From assembly GCA_036924085.1 (NCBI GenBank), contig JAVGWX010000003.1, positions 120,094,264-120,158,263 of the forward strand: a stretch of DNA of 64,000 nucleotides. The letters run 5' to 3'. The position numbers and the translations under genes were made by a program. Below are positions 45,581 to 57,990 of this stretch, piece by piece. This DNA comes from Ariolimax columbianus. Lineage: Eukaryota; Mollusca; Gastropoda; Stylommatophora; Arionidae. The notes beneath the pieces are model-generated. The model was not told the DNA's origin, searched no databases, and saw nothing but the letters and a program-made list of their open reading frames with translations. Within the stretch, counting starts at the first letter, position 1; each line of letters begins with the position of its first letter.

Positions 45581-45793
45581 AGTCTGTTTGCTACCAACAA
45601 GAAATTGTTTGCCAAAAACAGGTTTCCTGTGATTTACGTGTAGTTCCCTGCATTTCCATTACATTGTTATTAACTTTAGTGTAACTAGCTGTAAACGAGT
45701 GTTAGGAAAGGCAATGCAGCATGAAAAGTAACTGTTCCTACCACCTCTTAAAAAGCTGAGAACTTGTACAATGAAGTTTTAAACATATTATCC

Positions 45794-48351
45794 TTCTTCT
45801 TCTTCTTCGTACACTGTCAAACGTCAACCTGTATTTTTTCTAAAAAAGCAGCGGTTATCCTGAGGCTGTCGACACTGCCATAGAGCTTGTCTAGTGTTGC
45901 CACTGGTGATGGCCACATCTGCTTTCTCTGGTCTTTGTATGTCGGGCAGTTTTGCAGCAGATGTTCAGCGGTCATTTTCCCGGTACCACAAGTGCATTCG
46001 TCAGTGCCACCTATCTTCAGTTTATTGAATAGGTGGTACCTCAGTCTGTTGTGGCCTGTGCGGAGTCTGAAGACCACGACCTGCTCTCTTCTGTTCAACT
46101 GGTAAAAAGCATCATTTTTTGTGTAGCCAGTATGTTCTGTTTCCCATTTGGCCATGTATCTGGCCCTAATAAGCCTTTTGGATTCTTCGTAGGTCGCACT
46201 AGAATCTGGTTATGGTAGTCTTGCACCTTCTTTTGCCAGTCTGTCTGCCTCCTCATTGCCTTGGATGTTACAGTGGAATGGAACCCACTGTGCCACTACT
46301 CTTTTTGGTACGGACTGCTGGCATAGTTGACAGAGTACTGCTCTTAAATCATTCAGTTCAGTATTTTTCTGGCTTTTTAGTGCTGTGACTACGGCCAGGG
46401 CATCTGTAAACAGGACTATCTGGCTTTCATTGCTTTCGCCTGTCAGCATTGCTTCTACTGCAGCCCTCAGTGCCTCTGCCTCCGCTCTGAAATTGCTTGA
46501 GAATTTTCCAGTTGCCACTGACAGTGTTATTTTTCTACCATTTGGTATGCTCAGAAATACCCCTGCCCCTCCGTTCTGTGTTGTGTTTGTTACAGAACCG
46601 TCAGTGTATGCATGGGTCCAGTCCATGCTTGGGTAGTTTTTCGTTATGTACCTCAGGGTTATGTCTCTTCTTTCTTTTTCAGTCTGGCTGTTCTTGTTTC
46701 CAATACCTGGTATATTTTCTACCACCTCTAGAATGATATGCTGCTTCCAGGTAGGTTTGCGTACAGTAGGGATGAGCTTTGGTATTGTTACGGTGTTCAT
46801 AGGGTCTTCGCTCATCTTTGCTTTGGCTATTTCTGCAAAGTTTCTCCGCTTTAGTTTTCCATTTCCAAATCTATTGCATTGGATGGTCTGTCAGTCTTCT
46901 GAATTTCTCTGCTTGCTGCTGGGCTCTGCAGTCTCTTCTGTCGGTCATTGATTGCAGATTTGTAATCTTTTCAAGTTCTACAATTGGCGTTGACTTCATG
47001 CCTCCTGTTATAAATCTCATGGCTTGGTTTTGAAGTTTGCTAATTTTATCAAAGTTTGCCTTTGCTGCTGTTGTCCATGCCGCAATGCCATACTCGAGAA
47101 CTGGTCTCACTCTTCCAGTGTACAGTTTCTTTAGTATACTTTCGTTTGCTCCCCAGCTTGTGCCAGCAAGTTTCCTCATGATTGCCATTCTTTCTCTGGC
47201 TCTCATTCGGTTTCTCTCGATCTAACTTTTCCATGTCATGCGCCAATCAAATGTGACTCCTAGGGAGTTTGGGTTGTCGTTTGGCCGCAGATATTTGCCG
47301 TTAAGACTTATTTTGGTGTTCTGGGGTTTATTTGAAAGCGAGAATATCGTACATGTTGTTTTTTCCTCATTTATTTTGACCAGCCATGAGTTCGCCCACT
47401 CCTCCAACGATTTTAAGGCCTGCTGCATCTGATTGTTTGTTATGGTGAGATTTTTTTCAGAGGTCCACATAGCCAGATCGTCTGCAAACATGGAGCTGTG
47501 GACTCTTCTTGGTATATTCTCTGTGATGTTGTTTAAATACACCAGGAAAAGTGTGGGTGACAGTACTCCCCCTTGGGGTACTCCCTGCTCAAGTGTCACC
47601 TTTTTGCTCATCTGCCCTTGTACTTGAACTCTGGCTGTTCTGTTTTCAAGGTAGTGGCTGATCCATCTGTACATTTTCCCACAAACTTCACTTCTTCGTA
47701 GCTTGACTTTAAGTCCCTCTTTCCAGACTTTGTCAAATGCCCTTTCTAGGTCCACCCCAACCGCTACTGTGTGTTTCTGTGCCTGGTAGGCATCTTCAAT
47801 TTCCTGGGCTATGAGAGTGATCTGGTCCTCAGTGGATCTGTGCTGTCTAAAACCTGCTTGCTGTGGAATTAGTATGTGTTTTTCTTCCAGATGCCACATC
47901 AGTCTGGTGTTTATCATTCGCTCCATCAGTTTTCCTACATAGCTCAGTAGACTGATAGGTCTGTATCCATTTGGGTCTGTTCTATCTTTTTCTTTCTTTG
48001 GCACTGGTATAAGTACAGCTTCTTTCCATGCCTGTGGTACAATTCCCCTTTTCCAGCTTTGGTTCAGGACTGATAGTAACTTCCTCTTTGCTGTTTGGCC
48101 CAACCCCATCAGCATTTCGTTTGTTACCCCATCTTTTCCGGGCGATTTCTTTTTCTTTAAAGTTCTCATGGCCTCATCCATTTCATTCATTGTTAGTTTT
48201 GCCATCATGTGCTCCTCTGGTGCCATCTTGATGTTGTCATGGCTCTTTTGTTCTTCACTAATATCTGTATGCCTGTCTGTTGGGACATTAATGTGGTTTG
48301 CTCTGGCACACTGTTCTATAAAGGCGTTTGCTGCTTTTTTTCCAGTAAGCA
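45794..48351 (-). mobile_element. RNase H-bearing LINE, 5'-truncated insertion with 13-bp duplication
   Basis: The insertion ends are fixed by AAACATATTATCC at 45781-45793 and 48352-48364. The 3' end is a (GAA)n tail (TTCTTCTTCTTCTTCG on the plus strand). The copy lacks the endonuclease and starts partway into the linker before the RT. It lies in a ferlin intron, same strand as the gene. Confidence 0.95.
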
Positions 48352-48352
48352 A
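45814..48352 (-). pseudogene. LINE ORF2 pseudogene (RT, RNase H, zinc finger)
   Basis: Read on the minus strand. The RT runs from about 48240: KKKKSPGKDGVTNEMLM, NGYRPISLLSYVGKLMERMI, GVDLERAFDKVW, LEQGVPQGGVLSPTLFLVYL and the catalytic SSMFADDLAMW near 47480. The thumb (RPVLEYGIAAWTTAA) follows. RNase H is at 46660-46210: DWTHAYTDGSV, RAEAEALRAAVEA, VLFTDALAVV and GNEEADRLAKEG, so Asp, Glu and Asp are retained. The C-terminus holds the QVVVFRLRTGHNRL segment and a CTCGTGKMTAEHLLQNCP finger, ending IQVDV. Breaks: TAG at 47222-47224, a frameshift near 46870, a TAA after ARLP at about 46207, and a frameshift-free tail. The RT type and the RNase H point to the I/Jockey-related LINEs. Confidence 0.93.
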
Positions 48353-48519
48353 AACATATTATCCACAATGGCAGTACATGCTACGAGATTACTATGAGTT
48401 TTTGTTTTTTAACTGATAAATTACAGTGTTCTCTCTTGTAAAGTTAATTATCATTACCAGTAAAGGTTTTACAACATGACATAATATTAACATAACACTA
48501 CCACTAGACTAAACTAAAC

Positions 48520-48926
48520 TAAGAGGCGTCTACTTCCCGTGTAGATGCCATAACCTTTACTGGAGATGAAAGTGTAGAAACACAGTATCCCACTGATTGT
48601 GGTGAAAAATGTCTACAGATGGTCATGCATGTAGGGGGACTCAGTAGTCTCAAGGTAAGGTTTCACGTGGATCTTCTGGTAAAAATTCCCCTGATATCTT
48701 GGTAGTGAGATCGGACTCCCATGTTCAGTGTCGAGCATGTTAACAATTTCTTGGCAGTTGAAAATCGAAAAGAGTAGGCTGGACAAATTTCAAATTACAA
48801 ATCTACCCAAGTTATTTAGGTGGTTTGTTAAGAGCAGCTATAGATGGCACCTAACTGGCTGCGAGTCTACTTAGCTCCAGTGTTTGAGTCTATTAAGATG
48901 AACTCGCACATCGGTTAAAACACCCT
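48520..48926 (+). repeat. Dispersed repeat E, copy 1
   Basis: The stretch 48828-48920 (TGTTTGAGTCTATTAAGATG, ACTCGCACATCGGTTAA) is shared, inverted, with 55172-55268. The upstream part has a GGGGGACTCAGTAGTCTCAAGG stretch that resembles the tRNA-like head at 1107. It may be a SINE. Confidence 0.6.
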
Positions 48927-49000
48927 GAAAGAAACTGGTTGTATACAGACTCTGCAGTCTTCTAAACAAGTATAAAGACGTTAAGTTAAGTTAAGTTAAG
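48927..49000 (+). mobile_element. CR1-like LINE, 3' terminus only
   Basis: ACTGGTTGTATACAGACTCTG, then AAAGACG and four TTAAG units: the CR1 3' end in plus orientation. About 74 bp survive. Confidence 0.88.
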
Positions 49001-49029
49001 AATAGTTTAGTGGTAGGTAAACAATAAAT

Positions 49030-49480
49030 AGAAGCTGCTGGGGTACTTAAGGTCATGATTCAGTCTATGGTTAGCTTTCTATCCACTTATGACGCTGGGC
49101 ATCATGGGGGGATTAAGTCGTCTGTCCTGCACCAACTTGTCATGGCGAGCTTAAGTCGTCTGTCCTGCGCCAACTGCGTTATATCGGTTGTTGTGACCTT
49201 GTGTAGTTGCACAATCATTCTAATGTCATCTATCCACCTGCCTCATGGTCGCCCTCTTACCCTGTAGCCAAATCTACCAGCGTTGTAAGCCATCAGAGAA
49301 AGTTGATGAGGGTGCATATTTTTTATCTGGAAATGTACTCTACACAAGAAACAAAATGTCTTCGTTTCACAGTCCGTCTTTTCTGATAACACAAATGGCC
49401 TTCCTCAAACATTTCTTTTCACATGTCGAAATTCTCTTCTCCCATGCCTTGGACAGGGTAGCACAGAGTCGGCATAAATA
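49030..49480 (-). mobile_element. LINE fragment, C-terminal part
   Basis: The minus strand reads KNMHPHQLSLMAYNAGRFGY, RVRGRPXGRWIDDIRMIVQL and TTTDITQLAQDRRL, the RGRPxxRWxDDI ... LAQDR end of an RTE-like LINE. One stop in GRPXGRW. Confidence 0.8.
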
Positions 49481-49565
49481 TACAGTTTGATCAGCTGTTG
49501 CTTTGTTGTCAAACTAATGCTCGGGTGTCTAAGCAGTGGTGACAGCTGGTAAGTCACAGAAGATG

Positions 49566-50890
49566 CTTAACTTAACTTAACTTAACTTAACTTAACGTCT
49601 TTATACTGGTTTAGAAGACCCTATAGAGTCTGTATACAACTAGTTACATTTACATCACCTTGCTCTAAAAGCTATGCGCATCCAGTTTATTCTTTAATGC
49701 ATTAACTGTCTCTGCCTCCACTACCTCGCCTGGCAATGAATTCCAAGCAGACACCACTCTCTGACTAAAAAAATATTATTAATATCTAACCTGGACCTCT
49801 CTTTAGTCAGCTTGTAGCTATGCCCTTGTGTTATTGTAGGTGGCTGTATTTTAAAAAACTTGTTATAGTCTAATTTATCCATTCCTCTGATCATCTTATA
49901 AACCTGTATTAAGTCACCACGAATTCTTCTCACTTCGAGACACTGTAGGCCGGTTTTTCTGAGTCGTTCCTCATAACTGTAATTCTGGAATCCCACTATC
50001 ATCTTTGTCGCTCTTGTTTGTATTCTTTCTAGCATGTTTATGTCCCCTCTATGATAAGGACTCCACACCTGTACACAGTACTCCAATCTAGGTCTAACTA
50101 AAGCTTTATACAGTTTGACGATCACTTCCTTGCTCCTATGTTTAATATTTCTTTTTATCATACCCAACATTGCATTTGCCTTTTTTACTGCTACCTTAAC
50201 TTGCTCACTCACCTTTCCTGTATGATCTATTATAACCCCTAGGTCCCTTTCCTTATCTATCTTTCTAATATTGTTTTCTCCCATTCTGTAATTATGTTCC
50301 ATATTGGATCTACCCATGTGGATGACTGTACATTTATCTACATTAAACTCCATTTGCCAGCTTACAGACCATTCTCGAATTTTATCTAAATCCGACATCA
50401 ATATATCCACTTCCGCTTTAGATGAGACACTACTGCATAGTTTTGTGTCATCAGCAAATTTTGCACTCCTGGATCCCATATCAATGTCCAAATCATTTAT
50501 ATATATCAAGAACAAAATTGGTCCCAAAATCGAGCCCTGTGGCACACCACTTTTCACTTCACACCTCTCAGAGTACTCCTTATTTATGCCCACCCTCTGC
50601 CTTCTTCCCGTAAACCAATTTTCAATCCATTTGGCAACTTCCCCACCTATTCCATGTGATTTAAACTTTCGAAATAATCTTTGATGAGGTACTCTATCAA
50701 AGGCCTTTGCAAAGTCTAGATAAATAACATCCACTGGCTCCCCTTTATCTATGATTTTAGTAACCTCCTCCATGAATTCTAATAGATTTGTTAAGCATGA
50801 TCTCCCTCTAGTAAACCCATGCTGACTATTTCTAATTAGATTAAATTTGTCTAAATGCTATCTGACACCTAGTCTTGATTTCCCTGTCGA
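49566..50890 (-). mobile_element. CR1-like LINE, 5'-truncated copy 2
   Basis: The RT reads from NSQHGFTRGRSCLTNLLEFM through VDVIYLDFAKAFDRVPHQRL, VKSGVPQGSILGPILFLIYI and SAKFADDTKLCSS to LVRPRLEYCVQVWSPYHRG, all in one open frame (to about 49800). A stop near 50850 (before HLDKFNL) and a frameshift near 49790 close to the C-terminus inactivate it. It ends in six TTAAG units at 49566-49596. It lies in a ferlin intron, same strand as the gene. Confidence 0.93.
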
Positions 50891-51349
50891 GTCTACCATC
50901 TGCCGAAAAAATACTGACCAAATACACAAACTTGTTTAAGAGCATTAGTACTATAATTTAATGTTAAAACACATTGCTTATTACTGTCACGAATACTACT
51001 AAAAGGTTGAATCTTATTCAATTCTACAATAGAATTATGACATATAAAATATTCTTCTGTCATGTTTTTTTTTTGGGAAGCAACCAAAGAAAATGTTATC
51101 CCACAGCAGGCACTGCCATTGGTAAGGGAGGAAGTGTTAGAAACTTCACAGTATGATGTCTTATTTTCTGTTAGTTGAAGTAGTCAATTCTCTTACCTTC
51201 TCTTTCATAAATGTAAGTTAGGTACCAATATACAGCTGGATCACAATCAGGGCAAGAATCATATCCTTCTGCTATGAGAGGCAAGCACAATAAGGACTCT
51301 GACCTGGTATGTTAGTTTTTAATTTCATTCAAGCATTATTTCATTATTT

Positions 51350-51575
51350 TAGTGGTTGTACAGCACTCTCTTTTTATGTCAAAAGTAGTGGGTTCAACTC
51401 CCACTACCAGTATGTTTCAGTCAACCCAACTGGCCTACCATTTGGGAAAGAAAGGCAGTGAGGAAAGGAACTGGTCCCTATATCACATAAACAAGCTGTG
51501 ATCTTGTACAATAAAGTCTATTACACTTTATCCATGACAGCAGTGCGTGCTAAAGGACTACCTTTACCTTTTATA
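51350..51575 (+). mobile_element. SINE-A copy with intact box B
   Basis: The head contains AGTGGTTGTACAGCACTCTC and a box B-like GGGTTCAACTCCC (51390-51402). The body GGAAAGAAAGGCAGTGAGG, CAAGCTGTGATCTTGTAC and the end TATCCATGACAGCAGTGCGTG match the other copies. It stops 35 bases before ferlin exon 51610. Confidence 0.85.
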
Positions 51576-51585
51576 TTTCTGGTCA

Positions 51586-51702
<117 letters not shown>

Positions 51703-51791
51703 TTAGAGAGGAAGTTTTTATAGCTAAGTATCCATAGAACATCTACTAATTGATTGAAAAACTGTATTACCAAGTTATAAGATAATCCAAG

Positions 51792-52149
51792 GGATCAAGA
51801 TGCTGAGCAGCGCATGAGCTGCAGTGGTCAGCGACTCATACCTGACTGCTAGTGTCAGGGCCAGCAAACCAAAGCTGCCAAGACCCTTCTACACCTCCAC
51901 GCGGTGATCATGGATAACAGGCTGCAGCAGGGCAGACTGGCTAAGGAAAAGGGATCGAAGAGGGAATGCTAACCCGGTACTTAAAAAATTCTTGCTGAAG
52001 TCGGATGTCTTGGACCGAAAGGTGCAAATATCGCAGTCAAGCTGTAAACTATGACACAACGCATTCCGTTCTCTGGACTACATTCTGCTACTTAAGCTCT
52101 TTAAGGGCTTGGTAGCGGGAGATTGAGAACGAACGAAGCCAAGCCAGCC
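51792..52149 (+). mobile_element. SINE-C, full-length copy with 15-bp target-site duplication
   Basis: Bounded by ATAAGATAATCCAAG at 51777-51791 and 52150-52164. It starts GGATCAAGATGCTGAGCAG. The tail is GAACGAAGCCAAGCCAGCC rather than a GAA run. The exact duplication marks it as one of the youngest copies. Confidence 0.95.
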
Positions 52150-52211
52150 ATAAGATAATCCAAGTTCTATGATTTACATTGATGAGAATAGGACCGGAGT
52201 AACTGCTTGTC

Positions 52212-52425
52212 AACATGGATGGCTTGGCTTCGTTCGTTTTCAATCTCCCGCTACCAAATGCTGAAAGGGCTTAAGTAGCAGAATGTAGTCCAGAGAACGG
52301 AATGCATTGTGTTGTAGTTTACAGCTTGACTGCGATATTTGCACCATTTAGTCCAACACATCCGACTTCAGCAAGCATTTTTTTAGTACCAGGTTAGCAT
52401 TCCCTCTTCGATGCCTTCTCCAGAG
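52212..52425 (-). mobile_element. SINE-C, 5'-truncated copy
   Basis: The 3' two-thirds of SINE-C in reverse orientation, from GGCTTGGCTTCGTTCGTTTTC to TTCCCTCTTCGATGCCTTCTC. It joins directly to a LINE endonuclease fragment at about 52426. Confidence 0.88.
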
Positions 52426-53215
52426 AGCTTTCAGAGCCCCGTAAAACCATTTGGTATCATGACGCTCGGCGAACATCTCGATTTCGTCAGCTCTTTTACT
52501 GAGCCAGTAGTTTTGCATCTCTCTAAGCCTGGTCTGGACAACTTTGCGAGCAGCATTGAAGGCCACTTTTGCTGACAGAGATGGTGTGTCCCTTTGGTGT
52601 TCTCTGTGTGCTTCATGTTTTGCATCAAGAAGGTCCTGGATTTCCAGATCATTTTTATCAAACCAGTCCTTATGCTTGCACGTGAGTGTGTTTAACTGCT
52701 ATATTGTAGAGGGTGTTTCGCAAGGATGCCCAGTTCTGTTCGATGTCATTCTTTACAAAACAAAGCTCAGATAGTCTGCCCTCAAGCTCTACCTGGAAGC
52801 TGCTTCTCTTGGGTTCACATTTCAGCTGAGCGACATTTAGCCTCCTGAATGGTTTCTTTCCCTGGGGGCGCATCTTGGGCTGGATCTTGAAGTTTAGCTT
52901 GGCAATGACAAGTCGATGGTCGGTCCATCATTCTGCACCACACATGCTCTTTGTTATTCTAGCATCCACACGTTCCCTACGTCTGATGATAATGTAGTCA
53001 ATGAGATGCCAGTGGCGGGACCTTATGTGCATCCACGTGGTTCTATTTCGAACCGGAAGTCAGAAAGCTGTGTTCGTAATTGGTAGTTTCTTTGCGACAC
53101 ATCTTTAAAAGGAGCAGTCCATTAGTGTTGCATTTTCTGATACCATGTCTGCCAATGGCCCCCTCCCAGGCTGTATGGTCTGTGCCGACCCTAATGTTAC
53201 ATTGAAAGAATATAG
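52426..53215 (-). mobile_element. RTE-like LINE, endonuclease end and linker
   Basis: The minus strand reads [20 protein letters not shown] and [11 protein letters not shown] (usual VGxDxxxWEGVIGKHGxGKCNxNGLLLL), then the DHRL-like STCHCQAKLQ region, RRPQGKKPFRRLNVAQLKCE and a Lys/Arg-rich linker with REMQNYWLSKRADEI. Frameshifts separate the blocks. The RT does not follow because the SINE-C copy starts there. Confidence 0.85.
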
Positions 53216-53441
53216 GCCAAAATAAATGATTATGATAAATATTACATGTACGGATGTGAGGACTTTTCACAATTTGTAAAAAAATCTTAGTAATAGTAGT
53301 AATTAAACTGGATAATTTTCCACAGGAGAATTGAGTTGACTGTTTTTGTCTTCAAAACACTGCATATGTTCTTCTTGGCAAGTCGGGCTCGACATGTCTA
53401 ATATGTAAGAACAACAAAGACAATGACAGTTGATAAAATTA

Positions 53442-54099
<658 letters not shown>

Positions 54100-54237
54100 T
54101 GGAGGTCGGCTGTTAATAGTCTATAAGAAACAGAGTGCTAGACTTGAGCCAAGCCAAGAGGAAGACAGTTTATCTTTCTGATAAACCTCTACACTGGGTA
54201 GAGAGGAGCGACTAAGTAAGTACATAAGTAAGTAAGT
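54100..54237 (+). repeat. Dispersed repeat with (AAGT)n tail
   Basis: Ends ACCTCTACACTGGGTAGAG, then GGAGCGACTAAGTAAGTAC and more AAGT units. The last part resembles the 43-bp insertion at 27222. The beginning is uncertain. Confidence 0.55.
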
Positions 54238-54487
54238 AAAGGAAACATTCTGAAAAATAATTACAACAGCACTTATAGAAAAAAATTGGGCTCCTAAATT
54301 GAATTTGCTCCTAGGTCCAAATTACCTAGAAGATTTTTTTTATGAAACAGAGTAACGTCTTCTGTCCAAACCCTTATATGTATGGGTATTTGAATAATTA
54401 ATTTTGTAACAAGTTGGGACATATACATTTTACAAAGCTGAGAATATCTCTTTAATTGGCAACATAAATACGTCCTAAGGCAGCTTA

Positions 54488-54607
<120 letters not shown>

Positions 54608-54849
54608 TTATTTAACCTAATTAAAATTTTTGTCCAGTACTCTTAGGTCGTTAACAATTTTATTCCTTTCAAACATGCTCCTATTTCCTTTTCTGTCTAA
54701 CGCAAGTGTAAAGCTTCTATTTTTGTAAGCCAATATATGTTCGATTCTTTGTAGACACAATCTGGAATTTATATTATGTTACATAGAACCAACATCTCCT
54801 CATTCATTGAAAACCTGCATGTGTCCAGTGTCTGTAGAACACAGGTCTT

Positions 54850-55010
54850 GCTGAGTCAACAGCTTCAGCTTTGTCCATTTTTCAATGTTTCCTCTGATTC
54901 TCTGTTGCGTGTATTTTTTTGTATTTCTTTACTGCTTTTACCCCTGACATTTCAGAACAGAGACTGTCTTGTAATTATGTCAAGCTGGTTTCCTTGATGT
55001 TCTTCTTAGT
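54850..55010 (-). mobile_element. RTE-like LINE micro-fragment
   Basis: The minus strand reads ITRQSLFXNVRGK, matching ITRQSLFWNPQGK in related LINEs (compare the plus-strand fragment near 27530). Confidence 0.55.
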
Positions 55011-55084
55011 TCTTAGTCGACCTGTACTTCTACAGAGGCAGATGTCCTTGTGCTGGTCCCAGCTTTGGTATGAGCTGGATGTAG

Positions 55085-55340
55085 TCAGGGGGAGGATTTC
55101 CTGCTTAGCGGGCTAGGCTCAAGCAGCTTATTACTCCGCTACGTTGGGACAAGTACAGCGGAGGGTGGTTAACCGATGTGCGAGTCCATCTTAATAGACT
55201 CAAACACTAGAGCAAAGTATACCCGCAGCCTATTAGACGCCATCTATGCTGCTCTAAACAAACCACTTAACCATGGTCGGTGTTATGCCATATCACACAG
55301 TTAGTCGCCTCTTACGACATGCTCTCTGTGGGGCAGTGGT
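55085..55340 (-). repeat. Dispersed repeat E, copy 2
   Basis: Inverted copy of the block at 48828-48920, with CGATGTGCGAGTCCATCTTA and ATAGACTCAAACACTAGAGC. The outer part contains TTAGTCGCCTCTTACGACATG. Confidence 0.65.
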
Positions 55341-55379
55341 GCTATTCTTGTCCTTGTTATAAACAAAGACCCTGGCAGA

Positions 55380-55960
55380 CCACTCGGGAAATGTGCCTTT
55401 ATATTTTTCTAAACGTGCCTTATCTAATGCCAGCATCTTCTCTTCACTTCATGTTCCCCTGATATCTATCTGGTTCTTTCTAACAGTTCCACATTCGTGC
55501 ATTTCAATCCCTCTTTTCTGCGCAGGCATTAATTTCTGAAAGTCTGTATATTTGTGACTGTTGTTATTTTTCTCCATGTTTCAGAGCCTATAATAGAACA
55601 CCTTTTAACAATGGAGTTGGAAGATTATCTATTTTTGTATTGGACTTAATTTTTTTAAAATATCTATAAGTTCTCAAATGTAATGAATTTTTCCCTTCTG
55701 TATTCTTATTTTGATATCTTTATCCATTCTTCCTATGTTTGTCTATATAGCTATCAAAATATATGACTGGCTCTACATTTTGTAGAAATGTGTCTCTCAA
55801 TGCAATCGGATTAATTTCAATTATTCTCATAATCTTTGGGTTTTTATTCTCTGTGTTGTCAGTTTCATATTCCGTTGCCTGTAATCGAGTATCTGTAATC
55901 CGTAAACATAGTATTCAATCAGACAAAGATATTACCTGATGGTAGCAAAATGTTGTTTAA
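55380..55960 (-). mobile_element. RTE-like LINE, C-terminal fragment
   Basis: The minus strand reads DKDIKIRIQKGKI (usual DADIKARIGKAR), then ETWRKITTVTNIQTFRN and CTNVELLERTRXISGEHEVK, matching ETWRTTxxxxxKLQTFIN ... ELWxRTxQxPIExEIK. Many stops. Confidence 0.75.
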
Positions 55961-57210
55961 ATTCAATGTGGTCTTCTGCCCTGGAGCACCATGTTGGACC
56001 AATGGTTTTACTCAGGTCATCTCTCCATCTCATTAGTGGATGTCTGATTGGGTTAAAGTTGTAGGGCCACCAAGACATCACTTTTTGTGTCCATCTACTG
56101 TCGTGCATGCGCGGTACATGGCTGATCTACATGAATTTTCTTAACAACACAGCATCTGCGACATCATTGAAGGAAGTTTGGCCCTTGATTTCTGTGTTGT
56201 GAATTTGTTCCCCTAGAGAAACAGTCAATGTTCTTCACTCTATTACCCGTTGATCATCTCAATGCTTCTCTGCATATGTTTTTCGTAGACTCTATACCTC
56301 GCAGCTTCACATCATGACAAACCATGCTGTGAGCTCTTGCTTGTCTTTTCTCATCTTTTTAAGTATAGATTTGATACAATGAAGCTGAGGCCATCTTGCT
56401 GCTAACTTTCATGAAATCTCACGATTTATTATGTGGGGGTTCATAATATCCTGGCATAAGTAAATGTCTGAATTGACATTTTTGATTGGATAATTTCCTA
56501 GCAGCAGTTCACCATCTGGGTACAAAGTGCTCAGTTTGTACTGAACTTTCTTCCTACTAATTTTGAGACCAAATGTCACACTTGCTCCGTTGCGCTCATT
56601 TATTTAGACATTGCTCTGATGCTGTGACAGAAGATGACTTTGTGATAAGCAAACTTTAGGCAAGTCTTTTTCTTCTCATTTAGTTTTTCTAAAAACTACT
56701 TCTTGCGTTGCTGTAAAATGTTTTGGAGAGATTGTATCTCCCTGTATTGGTTTGTTGATTGGCTAGTAAAATATGGTAATATTGGTTCAACAGCCCTCAT
56801 TTATCTTTTCTATCAGCTAAGCATACTTTTCTTCAATGCTTTGATTTCTCAAGGCATTTACTGCTGCAGTTATTTCAATGCTGTTGAAGACTTTATCATA
56901 GTCCACAAACACAAAGCATGAAGGTAAATGTACTTCTCACGCTCTCTTCATTGACTGTATGATTATATGGAGATGGTTGGTGGTGGAATAGCCCTACCTG
57001 AAACCTGCCTGTTTTCCTGGTTGATACTCATTACGTTGCTTCTCCAGTCTGTTCACAATCATTTTTGTGACAAACGTACATGGATGAAAGCAAAGAAATT
57101 GGTTGTTTGCTTATTTTTCTATGACCCTTTTTTGTGTGAATTAAATGTGCTTTTCATGTTTGTCATTGGTCTGGAACAGGACCACTTCACCACCATAGAT
57201 GTCATTTGAG
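55961..57210 (-). mobile_element. LINE remnant, RT to C-terminus
   Basis: The minus strand keeps a few landmarks: a decayed RT with FLCFHPCTFVTKMIVNRL-like and GFFHHQPSPYNH-like stretches, a CIKSILKKMRKDKQELTAW region, and the C-terminal DSRWTQKVMSWWPYNFNPIR, then LMRWRDDLSKTIG and WCSRAED (usual DxRWTxKVxEWxP ... RWxDDL ... RAxDR). Highly decayed. It fills most of the ferlin intron between exons 58600 and 54489. Confidence 0.65.
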
Positions 57211-57465
57211 GTGACTAAGTAGATTTGTGTATGAGGCTGGTAGCCTCATCATGTAAAGCAAAGTGCCATAGAAACCACTATTACAAGTACACCTAAATGT
57301 TTTCACACAGGCTTCCTGCAAGGTTAACTGTAGTGGTAGTCCTATGCTCCTACTGAAGTAAATAAGAGCATACAATATTAGAGATTATATTTTCTAAGAG
57401 CTATGTTTTTAAGAGTAATGACGCTATTATAATTTATCACAGGTTTTTGTGTATTCTGTAACTTA
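57211..57465. other. Intron spacer
   Basis: No feature recognised. Confidence 0.4.
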
Positions 57466-57660
57466 AATTAACATTTTTATACTGGTTTAGAAGACTCTGC
57501 AGAGTTTGTAAACAACAAGTTTCTTTTACATTTCCTTTCTCTAAAAGCTATGTGTTTCCAATCTATTCTTAAATGCATTAATTGTCCCTGCCTCCACTAC
57601 TTCCTGTGGCAATTTATTCCAAGCATTCACCACTCTAATATCTAATCTGGATCTACATCT
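57466..57660 (-). mobile_element. CR1-like LINE 3' end, minus copy of an inverted pair
   Basis: Contains the CR1 3' terminus (TTTTTATACTGGTTTAGAAG, then GCATTAATTGTCCCTGCCTC) and the last codons of ORF2. Faces the plus copy that starts two bases away. Confidence 0.88.
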
Positions 57661-57662
57661 GC

Positions 57663-57990
57663 ATAACGGATAAATTAGACTACAACAAGTTTTTCAAAAT
57701 ACAACCACCCACAAGGACAAGAGGGCATAGCTACAAATTAACTAAACAAAGGTCCACATTAGATATTAGGAAATATTTTTTTAGTCAGAGAGTGGTGAAT
57801 GCTTGGAATGCATTGCCGCGGGAGTATGGTGGAGGCAGGAACAATTAATGTATTTAAGAATAAATTGGATGCGCATAGCTTTTAGAGCAAGGTAATATAA
57901 ATTAAACTGGTTGTATACAGACTCTGCAGAGTCTTCTAAACCAGTGTAAAGACGTTAAGTTAAGTTAGGTTAAGTTAAGTTAAGTTAAGT
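57663..57990 (+). mobile_element. CR1-like LINE 3' end, plus copy of an inverted pair
   Basis: Plus strand reads [24 protein letters not shown] residues, then [20 protein letters not shown], and DAHSF. It ends ACGTTAAGTTAAG with six TTAAG-type units. One frameshift near 57825. Confidence 0.9.

Larger units (their letters stand above)
45680..48395 (+). mobile_element. SINE-A split by a LINE insertion
   Basis: The left part (45680-45793) matches the SINE-A body (AGGAAAGGCAATGCAGCATG, AAAAGCTGAGAACTTGTACA). The right part (48352-48395) continues with ACAATGGCAGTACATGCTACG, corresponding to ATCCATGACAGCAGTGCGTGC in the copy at 51350. The 13-bp AAACATATTATCC is duplicated at both joints. Confidence 0.75.

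Noticed and set aside
51195..51304. A segment with AG and GT borders in the ferlin intron that could be an extra exon (frame containing AEGYDSCPDCDPAVYW)
   Set aside because: In the phase required by the neighbouring exons it contains a stop, and ferlins have no matching segment.
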